Source: an uncultured Amylibacter sp.
Lineage (GTDB): Bacteria > Pseudomonadota > Alphaproteobacteria > Rhodobacterales > Rhodobacteraceae
Assembly (NCBI GenBank): GCA_905181935.1
Contig: CAJIZV010000003.1
Coordinates: forward strand, 446,001 to 510,000
Direction: 5' to 3'
Length of the DNA stretch: 64,000 nt
Part shown: piece after piece, positions 47,308 to 56,833 of the stretch
Layout of the letters: each line of letters opens with the position of its first letter
Position numbering within the stretch: position 1 is the first letter of the stretch
Program-made: the position numbers and the translations under genes
The notes under the pieces: generated by a model
The model's database searches: none
Seen by the model: the letters and a program-made list of their open reading frames with translations, nothing else
Told to the model about the DNA's origin: nothing

Positions 47308-48369
47308 ATGTCGATCACTGTAGAAGCAATTGTAGAAGAATTGAAGAGAGTTCAGCTGCCAGATGGAACTAATATTGTTGACGCTGATATGGTGCGGGCA
47401 GTTACCATTGAAGGTGACATTGTGCGTTTTGTTTTAGAAGTTCCTGGGGAGTTGGGTGAACGGATGGAACCCGTACGATCAGGTGCAGAAGCATTAGTAT
47501 TGCGTATGGCTGGTGTTGAAAAATGTAGTGTTATGATGACTGCACATAGTGCACCGAAGCAGGCACCAAACTTGAAGATTGGTGGCCATGCTAAGCCGCA
47601 GGAAAATAAGCTTCCAATACCTGGAGTAAAACGAGTAATAGCAATTGGATCTGGCAAAGGTGGCGTTGGAAAATCAACTGTATCAAGTAATTTGGCTGTG
47701 GCTTTGGCAAAACTTGGTATAAAAGTTGGTCTTCTAGATGCTGACATCCATGGGCCATCTCAACCACGAATGATGGGCGTAAGTAAACGCCCTGCAAGCC
47801 CTGATGGTAAAATAATAATTCCATTACAAGCACATGGCGTGACTATGATGTCGCTGGGATTAATGTTAAAAGAAGATGAGGCAGTTATCTGGCGTGGTCC
47901 TATGTTAATGGGTGCATTGCAGCAGATGTTGAACCAAGTTGAGTGGGGGGAGCTAGATGTTCTTTTGATTGACTTACCGCCAGGAACTGGTGATGTGCAA
48001 CTCACTTTATCGCAAAAAACAGATGTTACGGGTGCAATTATTGTTTCCACACCTCAAGATGTTGCTTTATTAGATGCGCGAAAAGCTATGAATATGTTTG
48101 AACGCCTTGAAGTTCCGATGCTTGGAATGATTGAAAATATGTCGAGTTATCATTGTCCTAAATGTGGCCATGAGGCACATATTTTTGGCCACGGTGGAGC
48201 CCGAGATGATGCAAATAAGTTTGGACTACCATTTTTAGGTGAAATTCCTCTTGAATTAGAAATTAGAGAAGCAGGTGATGGTGGTACGCCAATAGCTGCT
48301 ACCGATAGTCCCCACGGTAAAGCTTATATTTTAATAGCACAAAAGATTATTGATAGTGGTGTATTATGA
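47308..48369 (+). CDS. apbC: Iron-sulfur cluster carrier Mrp/ApbC (NBP35 family)
   Basis: A 353-residue ATPase that loads Fe-S clusters onto apoproteins. The N-terminal MIP18/DUF59 domain is at about residues 1-85. The P-loop [21 protein letters not shown] is near 113. [14 protein letters not shown] is near 143, and [15 protein letters not shown] near 220. The cluster-bridging C-x2-C is in [18 protein letters not shown] near 276. It starts 84 bases from the tupB start and its end overlaps the thioesterase by 4 bases. A weak AAAGGA lies 13-18 bases upstream. Confidence 0.93.
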   Translation: MSITVEAIVEELKRVQLPDGTNIVDADMVRAVTIEGDIVRFVLEVPGELGERMEPVRSGAEALVLRMAGVEKCSVMMTAHSAPKQAPNLKIGGHAKPQENKLPIPGVKRVIAIGSGKGGVGKSTVSSNLAVALAKLGIKVGLLDADIHGPSQPRMMGVSKRPASPDGKIIIPLQAHGVTMMSLGLMLKEDEAVIWRGPMLMGALQQMLNQVEWGELDVLLIDLPPGTGDVQLTLSQKTDVTGAIIVSTPQDVALLDARKAMNMFERLEVPMLGMIENMSSYHCPKCGHEAHIFGHGGARDDANKFGLPFLGEIPLELEIREAGDGGTPIAATDSPHGKAYILIAQKIIDSGVL

Positions 48370-48818
48370 TTTTAGATAAAGAAAAAATTAATGCTGCAGG
48401 AATAGGTGGCGATTGGGTAATGGGGCTTAGCGATTTTGTTCGTTACAGTGACTTAGATAGTTATAATCATGTAAATAACAAAGTTTACCATGCTTGGTTT
48501 GAAAACTTACGGATGTGTTATTTAATTGAATCTGGATTTGATTTTATAGATAAGACACTAGCCATGCCGGTCGTAAGGTCTGCAAAGGTTGAATATAATA
48601 TGGCGATGTTTCTAGGTGAAGAGTATATAACAGTTATTCGCTGTTCAAAGGTGGGTAATACCAGTTTTGATTTAGACTATGCTGTGCATTGTAGTGATAC
48701 TGTTAAAGCTCGAGGTAATACGCGGATTGTAATGGCAGATCTGGTTGAGGGAAAACCTATGCGATTAGCAGATGAAATTAGAGAACTGTTTGTTTTACGA
48801 GACAAAGCAGTGAGCTAA
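48366..48818 (+). CDS. 4HBT hotdog-fold acyl-CoA thioesterase
   Basis: A 150-residue hotdog-fold protein. [30 protein letters not shown] (about residues 22-51) is the classical 4HBT motif with the catalytic Asp in the [12 protein letters not shown] stretch, and [22 protein letters not shown] follows (about 70-91). It hydrolyses an acyl-CoA or aryl-CoA; the chain is unknown. It overlaps apbC by 4 bases (ATGA). Confidence 0.87.
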   Translation: MILDKEKINAAGIGGDWVMGLSDFVRYSDLDSYNHVNNKVYHAWFENLRMCYLIESGFDFIDKTLAMPVVRSAKVEYNMAMFLGEEYITVIRCSKVGNTSFDLDYAVHCSDTVKARGNTRIVMADLVEGKPMRLADEIRELFVLRDKAVS

Positions 48819-48869
48819 ATAAAATATTTGCTAGATTGCAAAAAATAAAGGTTTGTTGGTGTTTGACAC

Positions 48870-48897
48870 TTGACACGTAGCCCCATCCAGTTAGAAC
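48870..48897 (+). promoter_or_regulatory. Probable housekeeping promoter of rpmG
   Basis: TTGACA (48870-48875) and TAGAAC (48892-48897) with a 16-base spacer lie 50 bases before the rpmG ATG. The -35 is perfect and the -10 is 4 of 6. Confidence 0.55.
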
Positions 48898-48946
48898 GCA
48901 AATTCAAGTTTAATCGGGAATGTCCCGACCCGTATGGAGAAGTCTC

Positions 48947-49114
48947 ATGGCAAAGCCAACCACAATTAAGATTCGTTTGAACTCAACTGCGGATACTGGT
49001 CATTTCTATGTGACTAAAAAGAATGCACGTACAATGACTGAAAAAATGGTTGTTAAAAAGTACGACCCAGTTGTTCGTAAGCATGTTGAATATAAAGAAG
49101 GTAAGATTAAATAA
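48947..49114 (+). CDS. rpmG: 50S ribosomal protein L33
   Basis: A 55-residue ribosomal protein. [28 protein letters not shown] then [18 protein letters not shown] is the Cys-free L33 form typical of proteobacteria. Start 48947 is chosen from the SD GGAG at 48936-48939 and family length; an upstream frame extension to 48920 is not used. A short hairpin (TCGGGA-ATG-TCCCGA, 48914-48928) sits in the leader. A strong terminator follows. Confidence 0.97.
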   Translation: MAKPTTIKIRLNSTADTGHFYVTKKNARTMTEKMVVKKYDPVVRKHVEYKEGKIK

Positions 49115-49133
49115 CTCTAATCTTCAAGTAATA

Positions 49134-49166
49134 AAAAAAGCCGTGCTTTTTAGCACGGCTTTTTTT
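49134..49166 (+). terminator. Rho-independent terminator of rpmG
   Basis: AGCCGTGCT (49139-49147), loop TTTT, and AGCACGGCT (49152-49160) are flanked by A and T tracts, giving a textbook terminator 20 bases after the stop. Confidence 0.96.
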
Positions 49167-49267
49167 ATTTAAAACATCTTATAATATATTACAGCTTTAA
49201 TTCTTATATTTTTAGTTATTTGTAATTTCTTATAATTGTCAAAAATTTTTTTAATTTGAAGCATGAT

Positions 49268-49299
49268 AAAAAAAGCCAAGGCGAATGCCTTGGCTTTTT
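49268..49299 (-). terminator. Rho-independent terminator of the Bax inhibitor-1 family gene
   Basis: AAAAAGCCAAGGC (49270-49282), loop GAAT, and GCCTTGGCTTTTT (49287-49299) form a 13-bp stem. The minus strand ends in seven T, 22 bases after the stop at 49321. Confidence 0.95.
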
Positions 49300-49320
49300 C
49301 TTAATAAACTGTAGTAAGTT

Positions 49321-50037
49321 TTATTCGCGACCACCCATGAAGTGGAGTAAAAACATAAACATATTTAAGAAGTCTAAATATAGACTTAACGCACCCATAA
49401 TAGCAGCTTTTCCAAGCCATTCAGTTTGACCAGCAGAGGCCATGGCAATGTATGTATTTTTAATTTTTTGTGTATCGTAGGCGGTTAAGCCAGCAAAAAT
49501 CAAAAGACCAATTACTGAAATTGCAAATGTCATAGCGGATGATGCCATCCAAATATTTAGAACTGAGGCAACAATCAGGCCAATAACGCCCATTATTAAA
49601 AAGCTTCCCCATCCTGAAATATCGCGCTTAGTTGTATAGCCGTATAAAGACAAACCACTAAATGCAATTGCTGTAGTGAAAAATGTTTGAGTGATGGAGA
49701 TGCCTGTATATACGGCAAAGATCCATGAAATGGATAAACCCATTAATGCAGAAAAGGCAATGAATGCTAAACGTGCTGCACTCATAGATAATCGATTTAT
49801 CATGCTACCTAAGAAAAATACCATGATAAGTGGTGCAAACATAACTGCCCAACGCATCCCACCAGTAAATAAGGTTGCTAAAAGTGCATCATTTTGCCCT
49901 GTAAAGTAAGCAACTAGACCTGTAGTTGCCATGCCAATACCCATAATGCCATAAACGCTATTCATGTGGGCACGAAGACCCTCATCAATATCTAACGTAC
50001 TAACACCTGCGCGATTAATTGTTTGATAGTCTGCCAT
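49321..50037 (-). CDS. Bax inhibitor-1/YccA-family membrane protein
   Basis: A 238-residue inner-membrane protein with seven hydrophobic segments between residues 25 and 230. The BI-1 signature LGLSISWIF-like region and the C-terminal GLTAYDTQKIKNTY, followed by GALSLYLDFLNMFMFLLHFMGGRE, match the YccA/YbhL branch. E. coli YccA modulates the FtsH protease; calcium leak has been reported for other homologues. It is monocistronic with its own terminator. The divergent typA start is 291 bases away. Confidence 0.92.
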   Translation of the reverse strand: MADYQTINRAGVSTLDIDEGLRAHMNSVYGIMGIGMATTGLVAYFTGQNDALLATLFTGGMRWAVMFAPLIMVFFLGSMINRLSMSAARLAFIAFSALMGLSISWIFAVYTGISITQTFFTTAIAFSGLSLYGYTTKRDISGWGSFLIMGVIGLIVASVLNIWMASSAMTFAISVIGLLIFAGLTAYDTQKIKNTYIAMASAGQTEWLGKAAIMGALSLYLDFLNMFMFLLHFMGGRE

Positions 50038-50328
50038 TTCATACTCCTATTTTAGTGACAACGCGAATAAACGATTTCATTTGTATATATCTGCTTTTGT
50101 GAAGGAAATTTCAAGTTAAAACGCACAAATGTTTAAACGATTATGTGATATAAATAAAATACTACAATGATTATGGCATTATAAAACAGATCAGTTTATT
50201 AGCTTGTTAACTTTAAAATGAATGCCTGAGACTATGCCTTTGAATTATAATTAGGTTTTTATGCTGGTCTTTGGAGGCATCCTAGTCTAAAGCGCGCAAT
50301 AATTCTTTCCCCCACAAGGCCATCTATC

Positions 50329-52152
50329 ATGGATATGAGAAATATTGCTATTATTGCACACGTCGACCACGGTAAAACTACTTTGGTTGATGAACTTTTA
50401 AAACAATCGGGTATTTACCGCGACAATGAAACCACGACAGAGCGTGCTATGGATAGTAATGATCTGGAGCGTGAGCGTGGTATTACTATTTTTGCTAAAC
50501 CGACCTCAGTGGTATGGAAGGGAACACGCATTAATATTGTGGACACTCCAGGACACGCTGATTTTGGTGGAGAAGTAGAGCGTATTTTGTCAATGGTAGA
50601 CGGTGTAGTCTTGCTGGTTGATGCGGCTGAGGGTCCGATGCCACAAACTAAATTTGTTACATCTAAGGCATTGGCGCTAGGTCTTCGCCCGATAGTAGTA
50701 GTTAACAAAGTGGATAAGCCTGATGGTGAGCCTGATCGAGCTTTGGATGAATGTTTTGATTTATTTGCAAACTTGGAGGCTTCTGACGAACAGCTGGATT
50801 TTCCAAATATGTATGCCTCAGGACGTTCTGGATGGGCAGATATGGAATTAGACGGTCCGCGCAAAGATTTATCTGCATTGTTTGATTTAATATTACACCA
50901 TGTTCCTGCACCGGCTCAGATTAGCCGGCGTGATGAAAAATTCTCCATGCTTGCTACAACTTTAGGGGGCGATCCATTTTTGGGGCGTCTATTAACAGGT
51001 CGTGTAGAAACTGGCCGATTAAAAGCTGGTGAAACAATTAAATCTATGACGAGTGAAGGTGAATTAATCGAAAGCTTTCGTGTTACAAAAATAATGGCAT
51101 TCCGTGGTTTGTCACAAACTGGAATAGATGAAGCCGAAGCCGGAGATATTGTATCTATTTCTGGTATGAGCAAAGCAACTGTTGCTGATACATTATCAGA
51201 TCTTTCAATAACTGAAGCCATTCCTGCTCAACCAATCGACCCACCAACTATAACGGTTACATTTGGTATTAACGACAGTCCATTGGCTGGTCGTGATGGC
51301 AAAAAAGTACAGTCTCGCGTTATTCGTGACCGCCTGATGAAGGAAGCTGAGTCAAATGTAGCCATCAAAGTAAGTGACACACCTGGCGGAGAAGCGTTTG
51401 AAGTAGCCGGCCGTGGAGAATTACAGATGGGTGTTTTAATTGAAAATATGCGTCGTGAAGGTTTCGAACTCTCGATTTCTCGCCCTCAAGTATTGTTTAA
51501 ACATGTGGATGGTAAAAGATTGGAGCCTATCGAAGAGGCGACTATTGATGTTGATGATGAATATGCTGGAGCAGTTATAGAAAAAATTACAGGTGCTCGC
51601 AAAGGTGAGCTTGTAGAGATGAAGCAGGCTGGAGCTGGTAAGACACGTATTGTGGCTCATGTGCCGGCACGTGGTTTGATTGGCTATCATGGAGAGTTTT
51701 TGACAGACACACGGGGAACTGGAGTTCTAAACCGTGTATTTCATGACTGGGCGCCGTATAAAGGGCCAATGCCAGGGCGTCGTTCTGGAGTTTTGATTTC
51801 TATGGAAAACGGTTTATCTGTCTCTTATGCTATCTTCAATTTAGAAGACCGTGGGCGTTTCTTTATTGGTGCTCAAGAAGATGTTTATGTTGGCATGATC
51901 CTTGCTGAACATAACCGTGAGAATGATTTAGAAGTAAATCCGTTAAAGGGTAAAAAACTAACCAACGTTCGTGCTTCTGGAACAGATGAAGCGGTACGCC
52001 TTACAACACCCATTACATTGTCTTTAGAGGAAGCAATTGCATACATAGATGACGATGAATTGGTAGAGGTTACTCCAAACGCAATTCGTATGCGTAAGCG
52101 TTATTTAGATTCTAACGAGCGCAAACGTTATGCTAAGTCAGTTAAAGGTTAA
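50329..52152 (+). CDS. typA: Ribosome-associated GTPase TypA/BipA
   Basis: A 607-residue translational GTPase of the EF-G-like family, acting in stress and 50S assembly. G1 IAHVDHGKTTLVDELLKQSG (residues 9-28), G2 RGITIF, G3 DTPGHADFGGEVER (about 73), G4 NKVDKP (about 127). The TypA-specific C-terminus has SRPQVLFK, GMILAEHNRENDLEVNP and LTNVRASGTDE. Length is normal. The 291-base upstream region shows no ORF or obvious RNA; the SD (AAGG, 50313-50316) is weak and distant. Confidence 0.96.
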   Translation: MDMRNIAIIAHVDHGKTTLVDELLKQSGIYRDNETTTERAMDSNDLERERGITIFAKPTSVVWKGTRINIVDTPGHADFGGEVERILSMVDGVVLLVDAAEGPMPQTKFVTSKALALGLRPIVVVNKVDKPDGEPDRALDECFDLFANLEASDEQLDFPNMYASGRSGWADMELDGPRKDLSALFDLILHHVPAPAQISRRDEKFSMLATTLGGDPFLGRLLTGRVETGRLKAGETIKSMTSEGELIESFRVTKIMAFRGLSQTGIDEAEAGDIVSISGMSKATVADTLSDLSITEAIPAQPIDPPTITVTFGINDSPLAGRDGKKVQSRVIRDRLMKEAESNVAIKVSDTPGGEAFEVAGRGELQMGVLIENMRREGFELSISRPQVLFKHVDGKRLEPIEEATIDVDDEYAGAVIEKITGARKGELVEMKQAGAGKTRIVAHVPARGLIGYHGEFLTDTRGTGVLNRVFHDWAPYKGPMPGRRSGVLISMENGLSVSYAIFNLEDRGRFFIGAQEDVYVGMILAEHNRENDLEVNPLKGKKLTNVRASGTDEAVRLTTPITLSLEEAIAYIDDDELVEVTPNAIRMRKRYLDSNERKRYAKSVKG

Positions 52153-52199
52153 AACTTCATTTGTTAAAAATAAATTAACTTTTTAATTATAAAATAAAT

Positions 52200-52222
52200 T
52201 TTTGGCGGAATTACCGCCAAAA
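52200..52222 (+). terminator. Terminator-like hairpin after typA
   Basis: TTTTGGCGG (52200-52208), loop AATTA, and CCGCCAAAA (52214-52222) form a 9-bp stem 48 bases after the stop. The T tract after it is weak. Confidence 0.6.
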
Positions 52223-52387
52223 TATTTGATTAGCATTTTTGAATCAAATGCTTTAATTAAATTACCTAGATATACTTATCTAAAGTTCGTAATTTTTTTA
52301 GCGTTAGCGCTATTTATCATGGCATACAGTTGACCAAAGGTATTGAATGTGAAATTCGTAATATAATAAATTTAGGGTGGAGGTTTT

Positions 52388-53186
52388 TTGCAATTAGACC
52401 GTAATGATAAAGTAAGTATACTTTCAACAGCCTTTGAGATGGCTGATGCAGGTCGTCCAATTGCATTAAATTATTTTCGTAATAACAACCAAATTGTTGA
52501 AAATAAGTTGGCAAATGGTTTTGATCCTGTCACGGTTGCTGACAAGGAAATTGAACTTATATTTCGGAAGATTCTTCTCAGAACGTCGTCCCCAAGATGG
52601 TATTTTAGGAGAAGAATTTCCTGATGTTATAGGCGTATCAGGCTTAACATGGGTTTTAGATCCTATAGACGGGACAAGAGGTTTTATTTCAGGGACGCCA
52701 ACATGGGGAATGTTGATTGGGGTAAATGATGGAACACAACCTGTGTTTGGAATTATTGACCAACCTTTTACAGCTGAGCGTTTCATTGGTGGTTTTGGGC
52801 AGTCAGTTTTGCAACATAATGGGCATGAACAGGCTCTAAAAGTTCGCTCATGCACATCACTTCAGAATGCAGTTCTGTTTTCAACAATGCCTGAGGTTGG
52901 TACTGAAGCTGAAACTAAATTATTTAACAGCGTATCTCAAAAGTGTAAGCTTACGAGATATGGCATGGATTGCTATGCTTATGCTTTGTTGGCGGCTGGG
53001 CAAATTGATTTGGTAATTGAAGCTCAATTAAATCCTTATGATATTCAGGGTCCTTTGGCCGTTGTTCAGGCGGCGGGTGGTATTGTGACCAATTGGCAGG
53101 GGGGGGCAGCAGATCAAGGTGGCCAAGTGATTGCTGCAGGTGATCCAACAATACACGCTGCTGCGATGAAAATCTTGAACATGTAA
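52388..53186 (+). pseudogene. Inositol-phosphatase family gene (hisN-like) with one frameshift
   Basis: The gene starts at TTG 52388 after a strong SD (GGAGG). The first frame gives LDRNDKVSILSTAFEMADAG and FDPVTVADKEIELIFR, the hisN/IMPase N-terminal part. Between about 52571 and 52580 the frame must shift by one base (one extra nucleotide). The second frame continues with SERRPQDGILGEEFPDVIG, WVLDPIDGTRGFISGTP (the DPxDGT metal site) and WGMLIGV to the C-terminal end at 53186. Both halves are otherwise well conserved. Histidinol phosphate is the likely substrate in alphaproteobacteria. This may be a real lesion or a sequencing or assembly error in one base. Confidence 0.85.
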
Positions 53187-53219
53187 ATATTATTGATTAA
53201 TTGGGTTACGCCTTATCTA

Positions 53220-53537
53220 CTAATCTTGAGTTTCTGCAGATTTTTTCGAACTTAAAATGTTAGCTAGTTTTATTGCAATAGACATATTGCCATCAATTTT
53301 TAGTTTTCCTGTCATAAATGCATTTGTTGCTTTTATGTGTCCGCTTTGAACACCTTTAAAAGTTTCTACGTCTGATGACATAATGCAATCTACTTTTGTA
53401 TCAATTGTACTTGCACCATCTTCATTAATAAAAATCGAACCTTCATCATAAATTTCTATTTTAATTGAGCCTTCAAAGCGGCAACCATTTAATTTTTTAT
53501 TTATTTTGGTTAATACAGTTTTTATTAATATGCTCAT
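53220..53537 (-). CDS. SCP2 sterol-binding domain protein
   Basis: A 105-residue stand-alone SCP2 domain. LNGCRFEGSIKIEIYDEGSIFINEDG (about residues 16-41), then DCIMSSDVETFKGVQSGHIKATNAFMTGKLKIDGNMSIAIKLANIL (about 50-95) is the family core, which forms a lipid-binding cavity. In bacteria these proteins probably handle lipids or acyl-CoA; no function is fixed. It is convergent to the hisN-like gene and divergent from the TPR gene. RBS AGGAATT lies about 10-16 bases before the start. Confidence 0.85.
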   Translation of the reverse strand: MSILIKTVLTKINKKLNGCRFEGSIKIEIYDEGSIFINEDGASTIDTKVDCIMSSDVETFKGVQSGHIKATNAFMTGKLKIDGNMSIAIKLANILSSKKSAETQD

Positions 53538-53600
53538 TTTGAATTCCTATAATGCATCTACGCTCTTTCTTTTGGTGAGCATAATGCTAGCTTGTTACTT

Positions 53601-54179
53601 ATGATGAAGTTTTATCCAATATGTACAATAACTAAACTAATAGCTGTTTGTTCAGTTATTCTTGCATTTGAAACCGCTTATAATAACCATGCATTTGCTC
53701 AAACTTCAGACTTAGATGATTTGTTTTTAGAGCTGCAGAATGAAGACCCCAAGGGATATAAAAAAGTAGAAGAAAAAATTTGGACTGAGTGGCGTAAGTC
53801 AGGGTCAATCGATGTTGATTTTCTTTTAGAGCGTGGCATGGATGCCATGTCAAATGGTAATTTTGTCGAATCAGTTCAATATTTTACTGCAGCCATTAAA
53901 GAAGCTCCTAACTTTTCTGAAGCATGGAATATGCGCGCTACTGTTTTTTTTCTTATGGAAAACTATATTTTTTCAGTTGCGGACATACAGCAAACATTAC
54001 ACTTAAATCCACGTCATTTTGGCGCTTTGGGGGGGTTGGGTATGATCTTTGAACGCACTAAGCGTCCCAAACAAGCACTAGAGGTTTACAAAAAGCTATT
54101 AGACGTGCATCCACACTCTAAGAATGCACAAGATGCAGTTATACGATTAACCCAACAGCTTAAAGGCACCTCTCTTTAA
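53601..54179 (+). CDS. Exported tetratricopeptide-repeat protein
   Basis: A 192-residue protein with a signal peptide (about residues 1-33, hydrophobic LIAVCSVILAFETA, then NHAFAQ). Three TPR-like units follow: DAMSNGNFVESVQYFTAAIKEAPNFSEAWNMRATVFF, then ADIQQTLHLNPRHFGALGGLGMIFERTKRPKQALEVYKKLLDVHPHSKNAQ. Protein-protein contact in the periplasm is likely. Start ATG 53601 or 53604 is used; a TTG at 53592 is possible. It precedes the SUV3-like helicase by 8 bases, a shared transcript. Confidence 0.8.
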   Translation: MMKFYPICTITKLIAVCSVILAFETAYNNHAFAQTSDLDDLFLELQNEDPKGYKKVEEKIWTEWRKSGSIDVDFLLERGMDAMSNGNFVESVQYFTAAIKEAPNFSEAWNMRATVFFLMENYIFSVADIQQTLHLNPRHFGALGGLGMIFERTKRPKQALEVYKKLLDVHPHSKNAQDAVIRLTQQLKGTSL

Positions 54180-54187
54180 GGTAGATT

Positions 54188-56833
54188 ATGTCCCAAATAC
54201 AACCTCGTTTGGCAGCCATTCTAGGCCCAACCAACACGGGAAAAACTCACTACGCTATTGAACGTATGTTGGCTCGCCATACTGGCGTTATAGGCTTACC
54301 CTTGCGCCTGCTGGCACGTGAAGTTTATGATAAAATTGTAAAGATGCGAGGGCCCAATGCAGTTGCTCTCATTACTGGTGAAGAACGAATTGTCCCAATA
54401 CGTGCACAATATTGGGTTTGTACCGTTGAAGCGATGCCTCAAGATATTGGAGTTGAGTTTGTCGCTATTGATGAAGTGCAATTATGTGCTGATCCAGAGC
54501 GTGGCCACGTATTTACTGATCGTTTGTTAAATATGCGTGGTACTATGGAGACACTATTTTTAGGTGCAAATACAATGCGTAAGATCATTGGACACTTAAT
54601 ACCTAATGTTGAATTTGTAACTCGTGGCCGCTTCTCGGATTTAAAATATACAGGGTCTAAAAAAACTAGCCGTATGCCTACACGAAGTGCGATTGTTGGG
54701 TTTTCAGTTGATAATGTTTATGCTGTTGCTGAGCTATTACGGCGCCAAAAGGGCGGTGCGGCTGTTGTGATGGGCGCTTTGTCCCCGCGCACACGTAATG
54801 CACAAGTGGAATTATACCAAAATGGTGACGTAGACTATTTGGTTGCAACTGATGCTATTGGCATGGGATTAAATCTAGATATTAAACATGTGGCGTTTTC
54901 TAGCCTTACTAAATTTGATGGCCGGCGTATGCGGTATTTGATGCCAAATGAGTTAGCTCAAATTGCAGGACGTGCAGGGCGTCATTTAAACTCTGGAACT
55001 TTCGGCGTAACTGGTGATGTATCACAGATAGATGAAGAGGTCGTTAAGGCCATTGAAAATCATAAGTTTGCGCCACTAAAAAAGCTTCAGTGGCGAAATT
55101 CCCGATTAGAATTTGGAACAACCAATGCTTTAATTAATTCCTTAGATAGACCTTCAAGCGATCCCTTGTTAATTAAATCACAACCAGCTGAAGACTTTCG
55201 TACACTAAATGCATTGGTTGAAGATGGAGAGGTCGCTGCACGTGCAAGTGATGGACCTTCGGTGCGATTATTGTGGGATACATGTGGAATACCTGACTTT
55301 CGAGGAGTTAGCTTTACTGATCATACGACATTAGTGTCACGTATTTTCAACTTTCTTCACGAAAAAGGCGAAGTTAGTGAAAATTGGCTTGCACAAAAGA
55401 TTGAAAATATTGACAAAACTGGTGGTGATATAGACGCTATATCTAAGAGATTAGCATTTATTCGTACCTGGACGTACATTTGTCAAAGAAAAGGGTGGGT
55501 TCAGAATGAAAGCTATTGGCGTGAAGAGACACGTGCAGTAGAAGATCGTCTATCTGATGCGCTTCACAGCGCGTTAACGCAACGATTTATTGACCGGCGC
55601 ACATCAATGCTGATGCGCCGCTTGAAGCAAAAGGAGACCCTTGTGGCTGAGGTTGATACAAAAGGTAAAGTGACTATTGAGGGCGAATTCGTCGGTAAAC
55701 TGAATGGATTTCGCTTCCAAATGGACAAAGATGCAACTGCAGAAGAGGGTAAAACCCTAAGATCTGCATCTATTCAGGCTCTTCAGCCTGAATTTAATTT
55801 GCGCGCGGATCGAATGTATAATGCACCAGATACTGAATTTGAATTCACTGAGCAAGGTGGTCTCATGTGGGGTGAATACGGTGTGGGTAAGCTGGTTAAG
55901 AGCGATGACATCCTCACTCCGCGTATTGAAGTTTTTGTCGATGATGAAGCGGGTAGTGATGTTACCTCAAAGGTACAAAAACGATTACGCCACTTTATGG
56001 ATCGTAAGGTAAATGCTGCCTTTGAGCCTTTAATAGGCATGCGAGATGATGAAATGGTTACTGGAATGGCTCGGGGGCTTGCATTTAGACTTATTGAGAG
56101 TTTGGGCGTTATTCCACGGTCCGTAGTTGCTAAGGATGTAAAAGAATTAGATCAAGATGGACGAGGTTTACTCCGCAAGCACGGTGTTCGTTTTGGGCAG
56201 TATACACTATTTCAACAGTTAATGTTAAAGCCAGCTCCGACGCGATTGCGTTTAGTATTGTGGTCATTATTTGAAGGCTTAGATGAATTTCCAGAGGCTC
56301 CACCTCCAGGTTTAGTAACAATCCCAGAAACCAAGGGCGCTCCTAAAGGATATTACCCGCGCGCGGGCTATCGCTTGGCAGGTGACCGGGCAATCCGTAT
56401 TGATATGCTTGAGCGATTAGCTGATTTAACTCGAATACAGGATGTTAAAGTTGGCTTTGAGGCTAATTCAGATATGTTATCGATATCTGGAACAACATTG
56501 GATCAATTCTCCAATATGATGGAGGGACTTGGATTTACTGTTGAAAAAAGTGTGCGTGATAAAATTAAACCTGAGCTCAAAGAGGGTGAAGAAGCAAAGG
56601 CCTTAAGTAGTGAAGAAGAAACTACAGAGACGTTTTACATATTTAAGTGGGTTCCCAAGGTGCGGCCGCAAAGAATTGAACGGGTTCAGAAAGAAAATAA
56701 TAAGGTTAAGCCAAATAATAAGCCACAAACAAATAAGCCAAAACGTCAAATACCAGCGCCTGTTAAAAAAGATAAGCCTATTGACCCAGATAATCCGTTT
56801 GCAGCTTTGATGGCGCTGAAAGGTAAATCCTGA
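54188..56833 (+). CDS. SUV3-like ATP-dependent RNA helicase
   Basis: An 881-residue superfamily 2 helicase resembling mitochondrial SUV3. AILGPTNTGKTHYAIERM (residues 10-27) is Walker A, LPLRLLAREVYDK motif Ia, ITGEERI Ib, VAIDEVQLCADPERGHVF (about 92) the DEVQ Walker B, ATDAIGMGLNLDIKHVAFSSLTKFDG (about 220) and LAQIAGRAGRHL (about 256, motif VI). The C-terminal half is alphaproteobacteria-specific and ends in a Lys/Pro-rich tail. A role in RNA turnover is inferred. Its TGA stop overlaps the hslR CTG start. Confidence 0.92.
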   Translation: MSQIQPRLAAILGPTNTGKTHYAIERMLARHTGVIGLPLRLLAREVYDKIVKMRGPNAVALITGEERIVPIRAQYWVCTVEAMPQDIGVEFVAIDEVQLCADPERGHVFTDRLLNMRGTMETLFLGANTMRKIIGHLIPNVEFVTRGRFSDLKYTGSKKTSRMPTRSAIVGFSVDNVYAVAELLRRQKGGAAVVMGALSPRTRNAQVELYQNGDVDYLVATDAIGMGLNLDIKHVAFSSLTKFDGRRMRYLMPNELAQIAGRAGRHLNSGTFGVTGDVSQIDEEVVKAIENHKFAPLKKLQWRNSRLEFGTTNALINSLDRPSSDPLLIKSQPAEDFRTLNALVEDGEVAARASDGPSVRLLWDTCGIPDFRGVSFTDHTTLVSRIFNFLHEKGEVSENWLAQKIENIDKTGGDIDAISKRLAFIRTWTYICQRKGWVQNESYWREETRAVEDRLSDALHSALTQRFIDRRTSMLMRRLKQKETLVAEVDTKGKVTIEGEFVGKLNGFRFQMDKDATAEEGKTLRSASIQALQPEFNLRADRMYNAPDTEFEFTEQGGLMWGEYGVGKLVKSDDILTPRIEVFVDDEAGSDVTSKVQKRLRHFMDRKVNAAFEPLIGMRDDEMVTGMARGLAFRLIESLGVIPRSVVAKDVKELDQDGRGLLRKHGVRFGQYTLFQQLMLKPAPTRLRLVLWSLFEGLDEFPEAPPPGLVTIPETKGAPKGYYPRAGYRLAGDRAIRIDMLERLADLTRIQDVKVGFEANSDMLSISGTTLDQFSNMMEGLGFTVEKSVRDKIKPELKEGEEAKALSSEEETTETFYIFKWVPKVRPQRIERVQKENNKVKPNNKPQTNKPKRQIPAPVKKDKPIDPDNPFAALMALKGKS

